Shown here: positions 1 to 6,530 of the stretch, in pieces
Position numbering within the stretch: the first letter of the stretch is position 1
How the letters are laid out: each line of letters begins with the position of its first letter
Made by a program: the position numbers and the translations under genes
Notes under the pieces: generated by a model
Database searches by the model: none
Told to the model about the DNA's origin: nothing
The model's input: only the letters and a program-made list of their open reading frames with translations
DNA from: Gammaproteobacteria bacterium
GTDB lineage: Bacteria > Pseudomonadota > Gammaproteobacteria > SMWH01
Assembly: GCA_004357005.1 (NCBI GenBank)
Contig: SMWH01000148.1
Location: forward strand, 1-9,290
Length of the DNA: 9,290 nucleotides
Direction: 5' to 3'

Positions 1-140
1 AGGCGCGACTTGGCACCCCGGGCACCGCGGGCTACCAGCCCGATGCGACCATGTCCCCGCGTAAAGGCCTCCACGAGCATGCTGGTCTCACGGTACGGAC
101 GAGTGTGCAGAACCCAACCCGGTTCCAGGGATACGCGCAT
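1..140 (-). CDS. recO: DNA repair protein RecO, N-terminal fragment cut by the window edge
   Basis: RecO works in the RecFOR pathway, where it binds SSB-coated DNA and helps load RecA at gaps. The minus strand from ATG at 140 reads MRVSLEPGWVLHTRPYRETS, followed by MLVEAFTRGHGRIGLVARGA and a basic GAKSR stretch. This matches the RecO N-terminal OB-fold signature (VLHxRPYRETS, then LxxxFTxxHGRxGLVAKGAR). Only 46 complete codons are present and the gene runs off position 1. The start lies two bases after the era stop codon (TGA at 145-143), so translation is probably coupled to era. The order era-recO is common in gammaproteobacteria. The N-terminal motif makes the call firm, but nothing can be said about the rest of the protein. 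Confidence 0.87.
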   Translation of the reverse strand, partial: MRVSLEPGWVLHTRPYRETSMLVEAFTRGHGRIGLVARGARGAKSR

Positions 141-142
141 TC

Positions 143-1039
143 TCAGCCCTCGTAACCGAAACGTGCCAGGGCGCGCTCGTCATCACTCCAGCCGGTTTTC
201 GTCTTTACCCACAGCTTGAGCACGACCTGTGTCCCGAGCAGACGCTCCATGTCGGCACGCGCACGCTGCCCGACTTCCTTCAGATTACTCCCCTTCTGGC
301 CAATGACGATACCTTTCTGGCTTTCGCGCTCAACCCAGATCACCGCGCTGACGTGGTACAGCTTATCTTCGTGTGTGAAGTCTTCGATCTCGACCGTCAA
401 TGAATAGGGGATCTCATCCCGGAGCCGGCGGGTCAGATGTTCACGTATGAACTCGGCAGCCAGGAACCGCTCGCTCCGATCAGTCAGTTGATCCGCATCG
501 AACAGGGGTTGGGAAAAAGGCAGGGACTTCGGGACCAGTTCGTCCAGGCGCTCAACGCCATCGCCGCTGAGCGCGGACAGCGGCACGACCTCCTGGAAGG
601 CATACCGACGACTGGATTCCTCGATCAGTTTCAACAACGCCGTCTTGTCCTTGAGTCGATCCACCTTGTTGATGACCAGCATGACGGGTTTGTTCACTGC
701 CCTTAGTCGCTCAAGAACTCGATCATCGTCCCGTCGCCAACCTTCGGCTTCAATCACAAAGAGGATGAGGTCCACGTCGTACATTGCCGCGGAGGCGGTG
801 CGGTTCATGTACCGGTTGATGGCTTTACGCTGGCCACCGTGGATGCCGGGCGTATCCACATAAACCACCTGGCCCCGATCGGAGGTCTGGATGCCAAGAA
901 TCCGGTGACGGGTAGTCTGGGGCTTCGGCGTAGTAATACTTATCTTTTCGCCGACGAGACGATTAAGCAGTGTCGACTTGCCAACGTTGGGTCGCCCCAC
1001 AATGGCCACATAGCCGCAACGCTGCTCCTGTTCAGTCAT
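143..1039 (-). CDS. era: GTPase Era, ribosome small-subunit assembly factor
   Basis: Era is an essential GTPase that binds the 3' end of 16S rRNA and assists 30S maturation at the inner membrane. The 298-residue protein has the usual family length. All GTPase motifs are visible: P-loop GRPNVGKS (15-22), a TTPKPQTTR switch region (36-44), DTPG (62-65), NKVD (124-127) and an SA motif at 155-156. The C-terminal half holds the KH RNA-binding domain, with the loop motif IGQKG and the downstream AR..ME helix, ending in a typical ALARFGYEG tail. The ATG at 1039 overlaps the rnc stop codon by 8 bp and lacks a clear Shine-Dalgarno sequence, so it is probably translated by coupling to rnc. No key residue is missing. 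Confidence 0.97.
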   Translation of the reverse strand: MTEQEQRCGYVAIVGRPNVGKSTLLNRLVGEKISITTPKPQTTRHRILGIQTSDRGQVVYVDTPGIHGGQRKAINRYMNRTASAAMYDVDLILFVIEAEGWRRDDDRVLERLRAVNKPVMLVINKVDRLKDKTALLKLIEESSRRYAFQEVVPLSALSGDGVERLDELVPKSLPFSQPLFDADQLTDRSERFLAAEFIREHLTRRLRDEIPYSLTVEIEDFTHEDKLYHVSAVIWVERESQKGIVIGQKGSNLKEVGQRARADMERLLGTQVVLKLWVKTKTGWSDDERALARFGYEG

Positions 1040-1727
1040 CAGAATCAGACGATGAGTTTTCGATTTCTTCTAATCTCGTCAGCGCTGCGTCGGCAGATGC
1101 CTGTTCGGCTTTTCGCCGGCTCGCACCCACTCCATCCGCGTGGACTCCCAGTTCGATGATGCGGCACTTCACGTCGAACATCCTCTGGTGCTCACGTCCA
1201 CTGGTGCGCACCAGCACATACTCAGGCAGGGACAACTGGCGCGCCTGAAGATATTCCTGCAGGCGCGTCTTGGGATCCTTCATCTCATCCGCGCCAGGCT
1301 CCTCCCGAAGTCGTGTGCCGTAAAGGTTTATGACGAACGATTCGGCGGCAGAAAAACCACCATCCAGGAATACCGCTCCAATGATCGCCTCAAGAGCATT
1401 GGCCAGAATTGAATCCCGTTGATGTCCGCCACTCTTGAGCTCGCCCGGCCCCAACCTGAGGCATTCACCCAGATCCAGTTCCCGCGCGAGCTCAGCAAGT
1501 GTCTCCTTGCGTACCAGCCGGGCGCGCATCCGGCTCAACTGACCTTCTTCAGCTTCCGGAAAGTATTCATACAGCATCGCGGCGACGATGAAGTTAACGA
1601 CACCGTCACCAAGAAACTCGAGCCGCTCGTTATTGCGGGTACCCGCGCTGCGGTGGGTCAGCGCATCTTTCAGATAGTCCGGCTGGTCAAACCGGTAAGA
1701 CAGATTGGGCAGACGAGGCGTGTTCAC
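1032..1727 (-). CDS. rnc: Ribonuclease III with Asn at a metal-binding Asp position
   Basis: RNase III cuts double-stranded RNA, processing the 30S rRNA precursor and regulating some mRNAs. The 231-residue protein has the usual layout: an endonuclease domain (about 1-140) with signature NERLEFLGD (33-41), then a dsRNA-binding domain (about 151-222) containing SRRKAEQASADAAL. Numbering aligns to E. coli RNase III with a constant offset of four, giving E34, E37, D41, E61, E96 and E113 for E. coli E38, E41, D45, E65, E100 and E117. The residue matching D114 is instead N110, within ILANALEAIIGAVFLDGG; the codon is AAT. The start is GTG at 1727 and no in-frame ATG, GTG or TTG lies just upstream. 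A run of six G lies about 18 nt upstream, too far to be an ideal ribosome-binding site. The gene lies between the DUF4845 gene and era, as expected. Confidence 0.96.
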   Translation of the reverse strand: MNTPRLPNLSYRFDQPDYLKDALTHRSAGTRNNERLEFLGDGVVNFIVAAMLYEYFPEAEEGQLSRMRARLVRKETLAELARELDLGECLRLGPGELKSGGHQRDSILANALEAIIGAVFLDGGFSAAESFVINLYGTRLREEPGADEMKDPKTRLQEYLQARQLSLPEYVLVRTSGREHQRMFDVKCRIIELGVHADGVGASRRKAEQASADAALTRLEEIENSSSDSDD

Positions 1728-1880
1728 CAGCAGACTATTGAAATACCCCCCAGTGAGTACGACACACGACTCAGGCTCAACAATGGGCGGCGAAAAAACG
1801 GGGTGTACACACAGTACATGAGCATTCTGAATCGGTATTCAACAACCTATCGTGTCACCTGAGAGTTTTTCAACAGCCGG
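1728..1880 (-). promoter_or_regulatory. rnc leader: 153-bp gap with small dyads
   Basis: This is the longest gap in the housekeeping half of the operon. On the transcribed strand it contains a hairpin TGAAT-N4-ATTCA (1841-1828), a perfect dyad TGTAC-N5-GTACA (1818-1804), and a run of six G near 1745 that could pair, with one mismatch, with TACACCCC just after the dyad. E. coli rnc is known to have a leader stem-loop cut by RNase III for autoregulation, so a leader here could do the same, but that is inference. I saw no convincing -35/-10 promoter pair. The best TTGAAA-like hexamer, near 1871, has only a poor -10 match. No coding potential is evident. Confidence 0.35.
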
Positions 1881-2252
1881 CTAGCCACTTAGCACGACTT
1901 CCTTGTCAAAACTGGCGACCACATCGAGATTGGCTATCAGCCCTTTCCGCACCTCGTAGGAAATGTTCACACGTACACCATTCTTTCGAACAATGTGGAT
2001 GTCCTTTTCGTCAACGCTGCGCACATAGTTGGTCTGCAGCCGCCGGAACAGGGCCGACCTGATCTGATAGTTGGTCTTGTTTGCAAGACCAGCCTCCGCG
2101 GCGATTCCGTCCATAGCCTTGGAGATGTTGTAGTACTCCGTATACATGGGCACGATCTTCATGACCATGACCGCCGCGAAGGCCACCAGGGTAAGCCCCA
2201 GCAGAAAACCAATGAGCGTGATCCCCTCTTCTCTCTTGCGATAATGCTTCAT
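1881..2252 (-). CDS. DUF4845 family membrane protein with pilin-like N-terminus
   Basis: This 123-residue protein of unknown function sits between lepB and rnc, where gammaproteobacteria (for example the Pseudomonas lepB-rnc region) usually carry a DUF4845 gene. The N-terminus is short and basic (MKHYRKREEG), followed by ITLIGFLLGLTLVAFAAVMV, a single membrane segment over residues 11-35. The rest is a small domain, probably outside the cytoplasm, ending in ANLDVVASFDKEVVLSG. The EEG|ITLIG junction resembles a type IV prepilin peptidase site, with Gly10 as the -1 residue, but position +5 is Gly15 instead of the Glu needed for pilin assembly. The start is ATG at 2252, 15 bp after the lepB stop, with a G-rich stretch upstream. 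Family assignment rests on context and the N-terminal pattern. The role is unknown. Confidence 0.85.
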   Translation of the reverse strand: MKHYRKREEGITLIGFLLGLTLVAFAAVMVMKIVPMYTEYYNISKAMDGIAAEAGLANKTNYQIRSALFRRLQTNYVRSVDEKDIHIVRKNGVRVNISYEVRKGLIANLDVVASFDKEVVLSG

Positions 2253-2267
2253 TTTCCGCCCCCGAAA

Positions 2268-3089
2268 TCAGTTGATAGAGTCCCCGATTCTGCCAAAATC
2301 CACCGGGAAACCGCTACGGCTGGGGTCCCAATTCATCCATATGGCGAATGCCTTCCCGACCAGGTTTTCCTCCGGCACCGGCCCCCAGAACCGGCTGTCA
2401 TTGCTATTGTCGCGGTTGTCACCCATGGCAAAAAAGTGGCCTTCGGGCACAACGAAATCAATGACGTTCTTTCCCCGAACATTGGGGCGGACCAGAATAT
2501 CGTGCTGAACGCCCGACAGGTCCTCCATTAGTTGATCCGCTCCCCGCATTTCCCCACGATAGGTATTATCCATGAACCGTCCCAGGGGGCGCTGGTCCAT
2601 GCGCTCGCCATTGATGAATAGAACCTTATCGCGGTAGGTGATCCTGTCTCCGGGCAAGCCAACGATCCGCTTGATGTAATCCACACTGGGGTCCTTGGGA
2701 AAACGGAAAACCGTCACATCCCCCCGTTGCGGCTCGCCGAATTCCAGGAATTTGGTGTTGAGCACCGGCAACCGCAGACCATATGCAAACTTGTTGACCA
2801 GAATGAAATCACCGATGAGCAGCGTGGGCATCATCGAACTCGAGGGAATCCGGAATGGCTCGAACAGAAAAGACCGGATGATCAGCACAATCAGAATCAC
2901 GGGAAAGAAGGAGCGAGCATAGTCAACCACCACCGGTTCCCGCAACGCGCCGGCGGTATCATCTCCCAGGCTGCCGCCACCCACAACCTCAGCGCGGCGG
3001 CGCGGCGCGAACAGGAGCGCATCGATGCCCCAGATCGTCCCGGTAACCACCGTCAGAAAAACCAGGATTCCCGCAAAATCCAGATGCAT
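2268..3089 (-). CDS. lepB: Signal peptidase I (leader peptidase)
   Basis: LepB removes signal peptides from exported proteins at the outer face of the inner membrane, using a Ser-Lys dyad. Counting from ATG at 3089 (273 residues), the N-terminus has a membrane segment (about 4-26), a basic cytoplasmic loop (APRRRAE), and a second membrane segment (about 60-75). The catalytic box IPSSSMMPTLLIGDFILVNK carries the nucleophile Ser85. Box YIKRIVGLPGD carries the general base Lys140, and MGDNRDNSNDSRFWG (about 222-236) is the conserved C-terminal box. A GTG one codon upstream (3092) is possible, but AAAGGA at 3102-3097 is 7 nt from the ATG, which favours 3089. The lepA stop lies just upstream. No oddities were seen. 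Confidence 0.96.
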   Translation of the reverse strand: MHLDFAGILVFLTVVTGTIWGIDALLFAPRRRAEVVGGGSLGDDTAGALREPVVVDYARSFFPVILIVLIIRSFLFEPFRIPSSSMMPTLLIGDFILVNKFAYGLRLPVLNTKFLEFGEPQRGDVTVFRFPKDPSVDYIKRIVGLPGDRITYRDKVLFINGERMDQRPLGRFMDNTYRGEMRGADQLMEDLSGVQHDILVRPNVRGKNVIDFVVPEGHFFAMGDNRDNSNDSRFWGPVPEENLVGKAFAIWMNWDPSRSGFPVDFGRIGDSIN

Positions 3090-3096
3090 CACACTT

Positions 3097-3102
3097 TCCT
3101 TT
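3097..3102 (-). promoter_or_regulatory. Shine-Dalgarno AAAGGA deciding the lepB start
   Basis: AAAGGA on the minus strand lies 7 nt from ATG at 3089 and only 4 nt from the alternative GTG at 3092, so the ATG is the better start. Confidence 0.6.
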
Positions 3103-3117
3103 TGCTGTTTGACCGCA

Positions 3118-4911
3118 TCACTTCTTGTCCGTCCGTAACACGGCCAGAAACGCCTCCTGCGGTATGTTCACGCGCCCCACTTGCTTCATCCGGCGTTTTC
3201 CAGCCTTCTGCTTCTCCAGAAGCTTGCGTTTGCGCGTCACATCCCCGCCATAACACTTGGCGGTCACATTCTTGCGCAACGCCTTGACGGTGCAGCGCGA
3301 AATAACCTGCGAGCCAACGGCAGCCTGAATCGCGACTTCAAACATCTGTCGGGGAATCAGTTCCTTCATTTTCTCGCACAAATCTCTGCCTCTCCGCCGC
3401 GACTCCTCGCGGTGAACAATCACGGACAGGGCATCCACTCGTTCCCCGTTGATCAACAGATCCAGCCGGACAAAAGGCCCTGCCTGGAACCGGGCAAGAT
3501 TATAGTCAAAAGAAGCATAACCGCGGCTGACTGATTTGAGGCGGTCAAAGAAATCAAGGACTACCTCGGACAGGGGCAGTTCGTAAACCAGCGATACCTG
3601 CCCTCCCGTGTAATTCATGGAAACCTGGATGCCCCGTTTTTCGATACACAAGCCCATGACGTTCCCCACGTATTCCTGGGGAACCAGGATGTTGGCCCGG
3701 ATAATGGGTTCCCGGATTTCTTCAATCTCGTTGACGGGCGGCAGATTCGACGGGTTGTCGACGCGGCGTACTTCCCCGTCCATCGTCCGCACTTCATAGA
3801 TGACCGTCGGTGCGCTGGAAATCAGGTCAAGATCGTACTCGCGTTCCAGCCGTTCCTGGACGATCTCCATGTGCAACATGCCCAAAAACCCGCAACGGAA
3901 ACCAAAACCCAGCGCCTGGGACGTTTCAGGCTCGAATTGAAGCGCCGAGTCGTTGAGACGCAACTTGTTCAACGCTTCCCGGAACGCCTCGTAGTCATCC
4001 GAGTCCACGGGAAACAGGCCAGCGAATACTCTCGGACGAATCTGCTGAAAACCAGTTAGAGCTTCCTGCGCCGGTCGCGCATCATCGGTCAGGGTATCGC
4101 CCACGGGTGCCCCGTGGATATCCTTGATTCCGGCAATAACATACCCGACCTCACCGGTCTCCAACGCGTCACGTTTGAGCCGCTTGGGTGTAAAAAAACC
4201 CACCTGCTCAACCGGATGACTGCGCCCCGTGGAGATGACCTTGAGGCGCGAACCGGATTTCAATCGTCCGTTCACCACCCGTACCAGCGATATCACGCCC
4301 ATGTAGTTGTCGAACCAGGAGTCCACGATCAGCGCCTGCAAAGGTGCGTCCGGGTCGCCTTCCGGGGGAGGGATCTCCCGCACGATTGTCTCGAGCAACT
4401 CAGGGATCCCTTCACCGGTTTTGGCGCTGATCAATCGAGCCTCTGACGCATCTATTCCGATGATCTCTCCAATCTCCAGTTTTACTTTTTCCGGATCTGC
4501 GTTGGGCAGATCGATCTTGTTGATGACCGGCACTACTGTCAGACCCTGGTCCACCGCTGTATAGCAGTTGGCGACGGTCTGGGCTTCAACACCCTGGGCG
4601 GCATCAACCACCAACAGAGCCCCTTCGCATGCCGCCAGGGAGCGAGAGACTTCATAGGAAAAATCCACATGGCCGGGCGTGTCGATAAAATTCAGTTCAT
4701 AGGTCATGCCGTCCCGGGCCTTGTAGCGCAGTGACACGGCCTGGGCCTTGATAGTGATCCCGCGCTCGCGTTCCAGCTCCATGCTGTCCAGGACCTGTTC
4801 TCCCATTTCACGTTCGCTCAATCCACCGCACAACTGGATAAACCGGTCGGCGAGCGTGGACTTGCCGTGGTCTATGTGCGCGATGAGCGAGAAATTGCGA
4901 ATCCTTTGCAT
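3118..4911 (-). CDS. lepA: Elongation factor 4 (LepA), translational GTPase
   Basis: LepA is a ribosome-associated GTPase linked to translation under ionic stress and to initiation or 30S biogenesis. At 597 residues it is essentially the E. coli length. GTPase motifs are intact: AHIDHGKST (11-19), the switch stretch LERERGITIKAQ (46-57), DTPGH (77-81) and NKID (131-134). Translation domain II follows (about 185-280), then the EF-G-like domains (about 290-480) and the LepA-specific C-terminal domain, with CYGGDVTRKRKLLEKQKAGK and the tail VNIPQEAFLAVLR. ATG at 4911 matches the conserved MxxIRNFSLIAHIDHGK start, and no good Shine-Dalgarno sequence precedes it. Its leader is the unusual repeat-bearing 183-bp mucD-lepA gap, so its expression may be set apart from that of the stress genes. 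Confidence 0.97.
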   Translation of the reverse strand: MQRIRNFSLIAHIDHGKSTLADRFIQLCGGLSEREMGEQVLDSMELERERGITIKAQAVSLRYKARDGMTYELNFIDTPGHVDFSYEVSRSLAACEGALLVVDAAQGVEAQTVANCYTAVDQGLTVVPVINKIDLPNADPEKVKLEIGEIIGIDASEARLISAKTGEGIPELLETIVREIPPPEGDPDAPLQALIVDSWFDNYMGVISLVRVVNGRLKSGSRLKVISTGRSHPVEQVGFFTPKRLKRDALETGEVGYVIAGIKDIHGAPVGDTLTDDARPAQEALTGFQQIRPRVFAGLFPVDSDDYEAFREALNKLRLNDSALQFEPETSQALGFGFRCGFLGMLHMEIVQERLEREYDLDLISSAPTVIYEVRTMDGEVRRVDNPSNLPPVNEIEEIREPIIRANILVPQEYVGNVMGLCIEKRGIQVSMNYTGGQVSLVYELPLSEVVLDFFDRLKSVSRGYASFDYNLARFQAGPFVRLDLLINGERVDALSVIVHREESRRRGRDLCEKMKELIPRQMFEVAIQAAVGSQVISRCTVKALRKNVTAKCYGGDVTRKRKLLEKQKAGKRRMKQVGRVNIPQEAFLAVLRTDKK

Positions 4912-4955
4912 ATCAGTATGTCGGGTTCCAGGCTTTCTTCGCGACGGTCAGACGT

Positions 4956-4970
4956 CATGTTCGGGACATG
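4956..4970. repeat. Short dyad CATGT-N5-ACATG in the lepA leader
   Basis: A perfect 5-bp inverted repeat with a five-base centre lies 45 bp upstream of the lepA start codon, just after the large inverted repeat in transcription order. It could be a small hairpin or a protein site. I know of no regulator that clearly matches it, and a dyad of this size can occur by chance. Confidence 0.3.
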
Positions 4971-4975
4971 GATGT

Positions 4976-5051
4976 AAAACGGGACAGCTTCGTTTTTCCG
5001 GCCCAACCATGGAATTTGACCGGGTCCGGAAAAACGAAGCTGTCCCGTTTT
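4976..5051. repeat. Perfect 26-bp inverted repeat with 24-bp loop, REP/MITE-like
   Basis: The left arm (4976-5001) is the exact reverse complement of the right arm (5026-5051) over all 26 bases. The 24-bp loop (5002-5025) contains CCATGG. Each arm is itself dyad-symmetric, with AAAAACG and CGTTTTT around a 9-base centre containing AGCT. Transcribed from mucD toward lepA, it would fold into a very stable hairpin ending in GTTTT. It fits a mobile-derived repeat such as a REP pair or small MITE. It could also act as a partial terminator, an mRNA stabiliser protecting upstream mucD, or an RNase III site. No transposase gene lies in the window, so the family is inferred only from structure. Confidence 0.85.
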
Positions 5052-5067
5052 TGCCCCCGTTTTTGCC
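5044..5067. repeat. 12-bp exact tandem duplication CCCGTTTTTGCC
   Basis: CCCGTTTTTGCC occurs twice with no gap (5044-5055 and 5056-5067). The first unit covers the end of the inverted-repeat right arm, and the second leads straight into the third copy of the repeat core. It probably arose by slippage or as a trace of how the repeat copies joined. Confidence 0.85.
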
Positions 5068-5093
5068 GAAAACGAAGCTGTTCCGTTTTCCGG
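5067..5093. repeat. Third, slightly diverged copy of the repeat unit beside the mucD stop
   Basis: The core at 5069-5089 matches the right-arm core at 5031-5051 in 20 of 21 positions; the difference is T for C at 5082. It is in the same orientation as the right arm. It has its own flanking dyad, GAAAACG and CGTTTTC around a 9-base centre. It ends one base before the mucD stop codon (TAG, 5097-5095). The three copies together fill most of 4976-5093. Confidence 0.85.
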
Positions 5094-5094
5094 G

Positions 5095-6498
5095 CTAATT
5101 CTCGTCCGGTATGCGGATGGTGACAAACGTCGATAACCGGCCACGCCGGACCAGCAATGCCACGGTGTCACCCGGCTCGAACTCGTGGGCCCGACGCTCA
5201 AAAGCACGCGCGGAGTCCACCTTTTGATTGTCCAGGGTCACGATGACATCTCCGGGCGCGATTCCGGCTCTGCGCGCGCTGCGGCCAATCACGCGAGAAA
5301 CGACCACACCGCCTTCAAGCCCCAGATCCGCGCGCTGCTCCGCCGTCAAATCATCCACTATCAGCCCCAGGCGTCCGGCATCGCGGTCATTTGCATTGGC
5401 TTCAGCCACCAGTATTTCATCATCGCCAGGCCGCTCACCAATCTGCAATTTCAACGGCTGACGGCGCCCGTCACGCACGATAGTCATTTGCGCCGATGTC
5501 CCGGGTGCCGTTGCACCCACCATCGGCGGCAGATCACTGTGGCGTGTTACTTCCTGGCCGGCGTAGACCACGATCACGTCACCCACCTGCAACCCGCCAT
5601 TCTGTGCCGGGCTTCCGGGCATGACATCGTTAACCGCGGCGCCGATGACCTTCTTCAGACCCAGCGCATTGGCCAGGTCCTGATCGACCGCCTGGATCCC
5701 GACGCCCAGCCAGCCGCGCACGACACGGCCGTTGGTCTTCAGTTGCTCCACGACATCCATGGCGACTTCGATGGGAATCGCGAAAGACAGACCCATGTAT
5801 CCACCCGTGTAGCTGTAGATCTGTGAGTTGATACCGATTACTTCGCCTTCCATGTTGATCAACGGTCCGCCGGAGTTGCCACGGTTGATCGGCACATCAG
5901 TCTGTATGAACGGAACATAGTTCTGGTTCGGAAAACTACGGTTGACGGCGCTTACGATGCCCGCAGTCACGGTGTATTCGAAGTTGAATGGCGAGCCGAT
6001 CGCCAGCACCCATTGCCCGGGTTTGAGTACACTGGAATCACCAAGGCGGACCGGGTTCAGCCCGTTCGATTCAATGCGCAACAACGCGATGTCGCTGAGC
6101 GGATCGGAACCAATCACCTCAGCATCGTAGACACGGCGGTCCTTGAGCCTGACTTGCACCTCAGCGGCGTTTTCCACCACATGGTGGTTGGTCAGAATAT
6201 AACCATCGGCAGAGATGATGAACCCGGAACCCGAGGACGCGGTTTCCGCATCCGGGTCCTGGTCCCCAGGAGCGCCAAAGAAACGCTGCCAGAACTCATC
6301 GAAATCCGGGTGCGGTGATTCAGGCCGACGCGCGAAGCCATTGGTCCTGGCAGACCGGATGGCCTGCACGTTGACAACGCTGTTTTCGTTTGCCTCCACG
6401 AGCCCGGTGAAATCGGGCAATGTTTGCGTAAATCCCGCGGCACTTGTTGCCATCCATAACAACGCCGCCACCATAGCTGTACGTAGCATAGCTTCCAT
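5095..6498 (-). CDS. mucD: Periplasmic HtrA-family serine protease MucD / DegP-like
   Basis: MucD/DegP proteins degrade or chaperone misfolded envelope proteins; in Pseudomonas MucD restrains the AlgU response. Counting from ATG at 6498 gives 467 residues. An N-terminal signal peptide (about 1-21, ending TSAA) is followed by a trypsin-like domain with the catalytic triad His106 in TNHHVV, Asp136 in SDIALLRI and Ser209 in NRGNSGGPL. Two PDZ domains follow, at about 262-352 (starting GWLGVGI) and 373-463. A TTG at 6519 would add seven residues, but GAGGAG stands four bases before the ATG, which is the preferred start. The gene follows rseC by 32 bp as in the algU-mucABCD cluster. The stop codon abuts the repeat cluster. 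The HtrA call is certain; the mucD name rests on context. Confidence 0.95.
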   Translation of the reverse strand: MEAMLRTAMVAALLWMATSAAGFTQTLPDFTGLVEANENSVVNVQAIRSARTNGFARRPESPHPDFDEFWQRFFGAPGDQDPDAETASSGSGFIISADGYILTNHHVVENAAEVQVRLKDRRVYDAEVIGSDPLSDIALLRIESNGLNPVRLGDSSVLKPGQWVLAIGSPFNFEYTVTAGIVSAVNRSFPNQNYVPFIQTDVPINRGNSGGPLINMEGEVIGINSQIYSYTGGYMGLSFAIPIEVAMDVVEQLKTNGRVVRGWLGVGIQAVDQDLANALGLKKVIGAAVNDVMPGSPAQNGGLQVGDVIVVYAGQEVTRHSDLPPMVGATAPGTSAQMTIVRDGRRQPLKLQIGERPGDDEILVAEANANDRDAGRLGLIVDDLTAEQRADLGLEGGVVVSRVIGRSARRAGIAPGDVIVTLDNQKVDSARAFERRAHEFEPGDTVALLVRRGRLSTFVTIRIPDEN

Positions 6499-6502
6499 GT
6501 GA

Positions 6503-6508
6503 CTCCTC
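6503..6508 (-). promoter_or_regulatory. Shine-Dalgarno GAGGAG deciding the mucD start
   Basis: GAGGAG on the minus strand lies 4 nt upstream of ATG at 6498 and inside the reading frame extended to TTG at 6519. This argues for the shorter form, which also gives a cleaner signal peptide. Confidence 0.65.
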
Positions 6509-6530
6509 GGTTTGTTCAATGCGCGGTGGA

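Noticed and set aside
1804..1818. LexA or Fur box in the rnc leader
   Set aside because: TGTAC-N5-GTACA has the wrong spacing and sequence for CTGT-N8-ACAG, and it does not match the AT-rich Fur consensus. It was kept only as an unassigned dyad.
4976..5051. Classical rho-independent terminator ending the rpoE-mucD operon
   Set aside because: The hairpin is strong, but the T-run after it on the transcribed strand is only four bases and lies within the stem, followed by ACATCC. Partial termination remains possible, but a firm terminator call is not supported.
4976..5093. CRISPR array
   Set aside because: There are only three repeat units, in mixed orientation, with unequal 24-bp and about 15-bp spacers, one of which is made of a tandem duplication. 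No cas gene is nearby.
4872..5207. Minus-strand 111-codon frame spanning the mucD-lepA junction
   Set aside because: It overlaps the ends of mucD and lepA in another frame. Its repeated peptides (NGTASF, GQLRFSG, KNEAVPF) are just translations of the DNA repeats.
6498..6519. Longer MucD start at TTG 6519
   Set aside because: The extra seven codons contain the GAGGAG ribosome-binding site for ATG 6498, and the shorter form gives a normal signal peptide.
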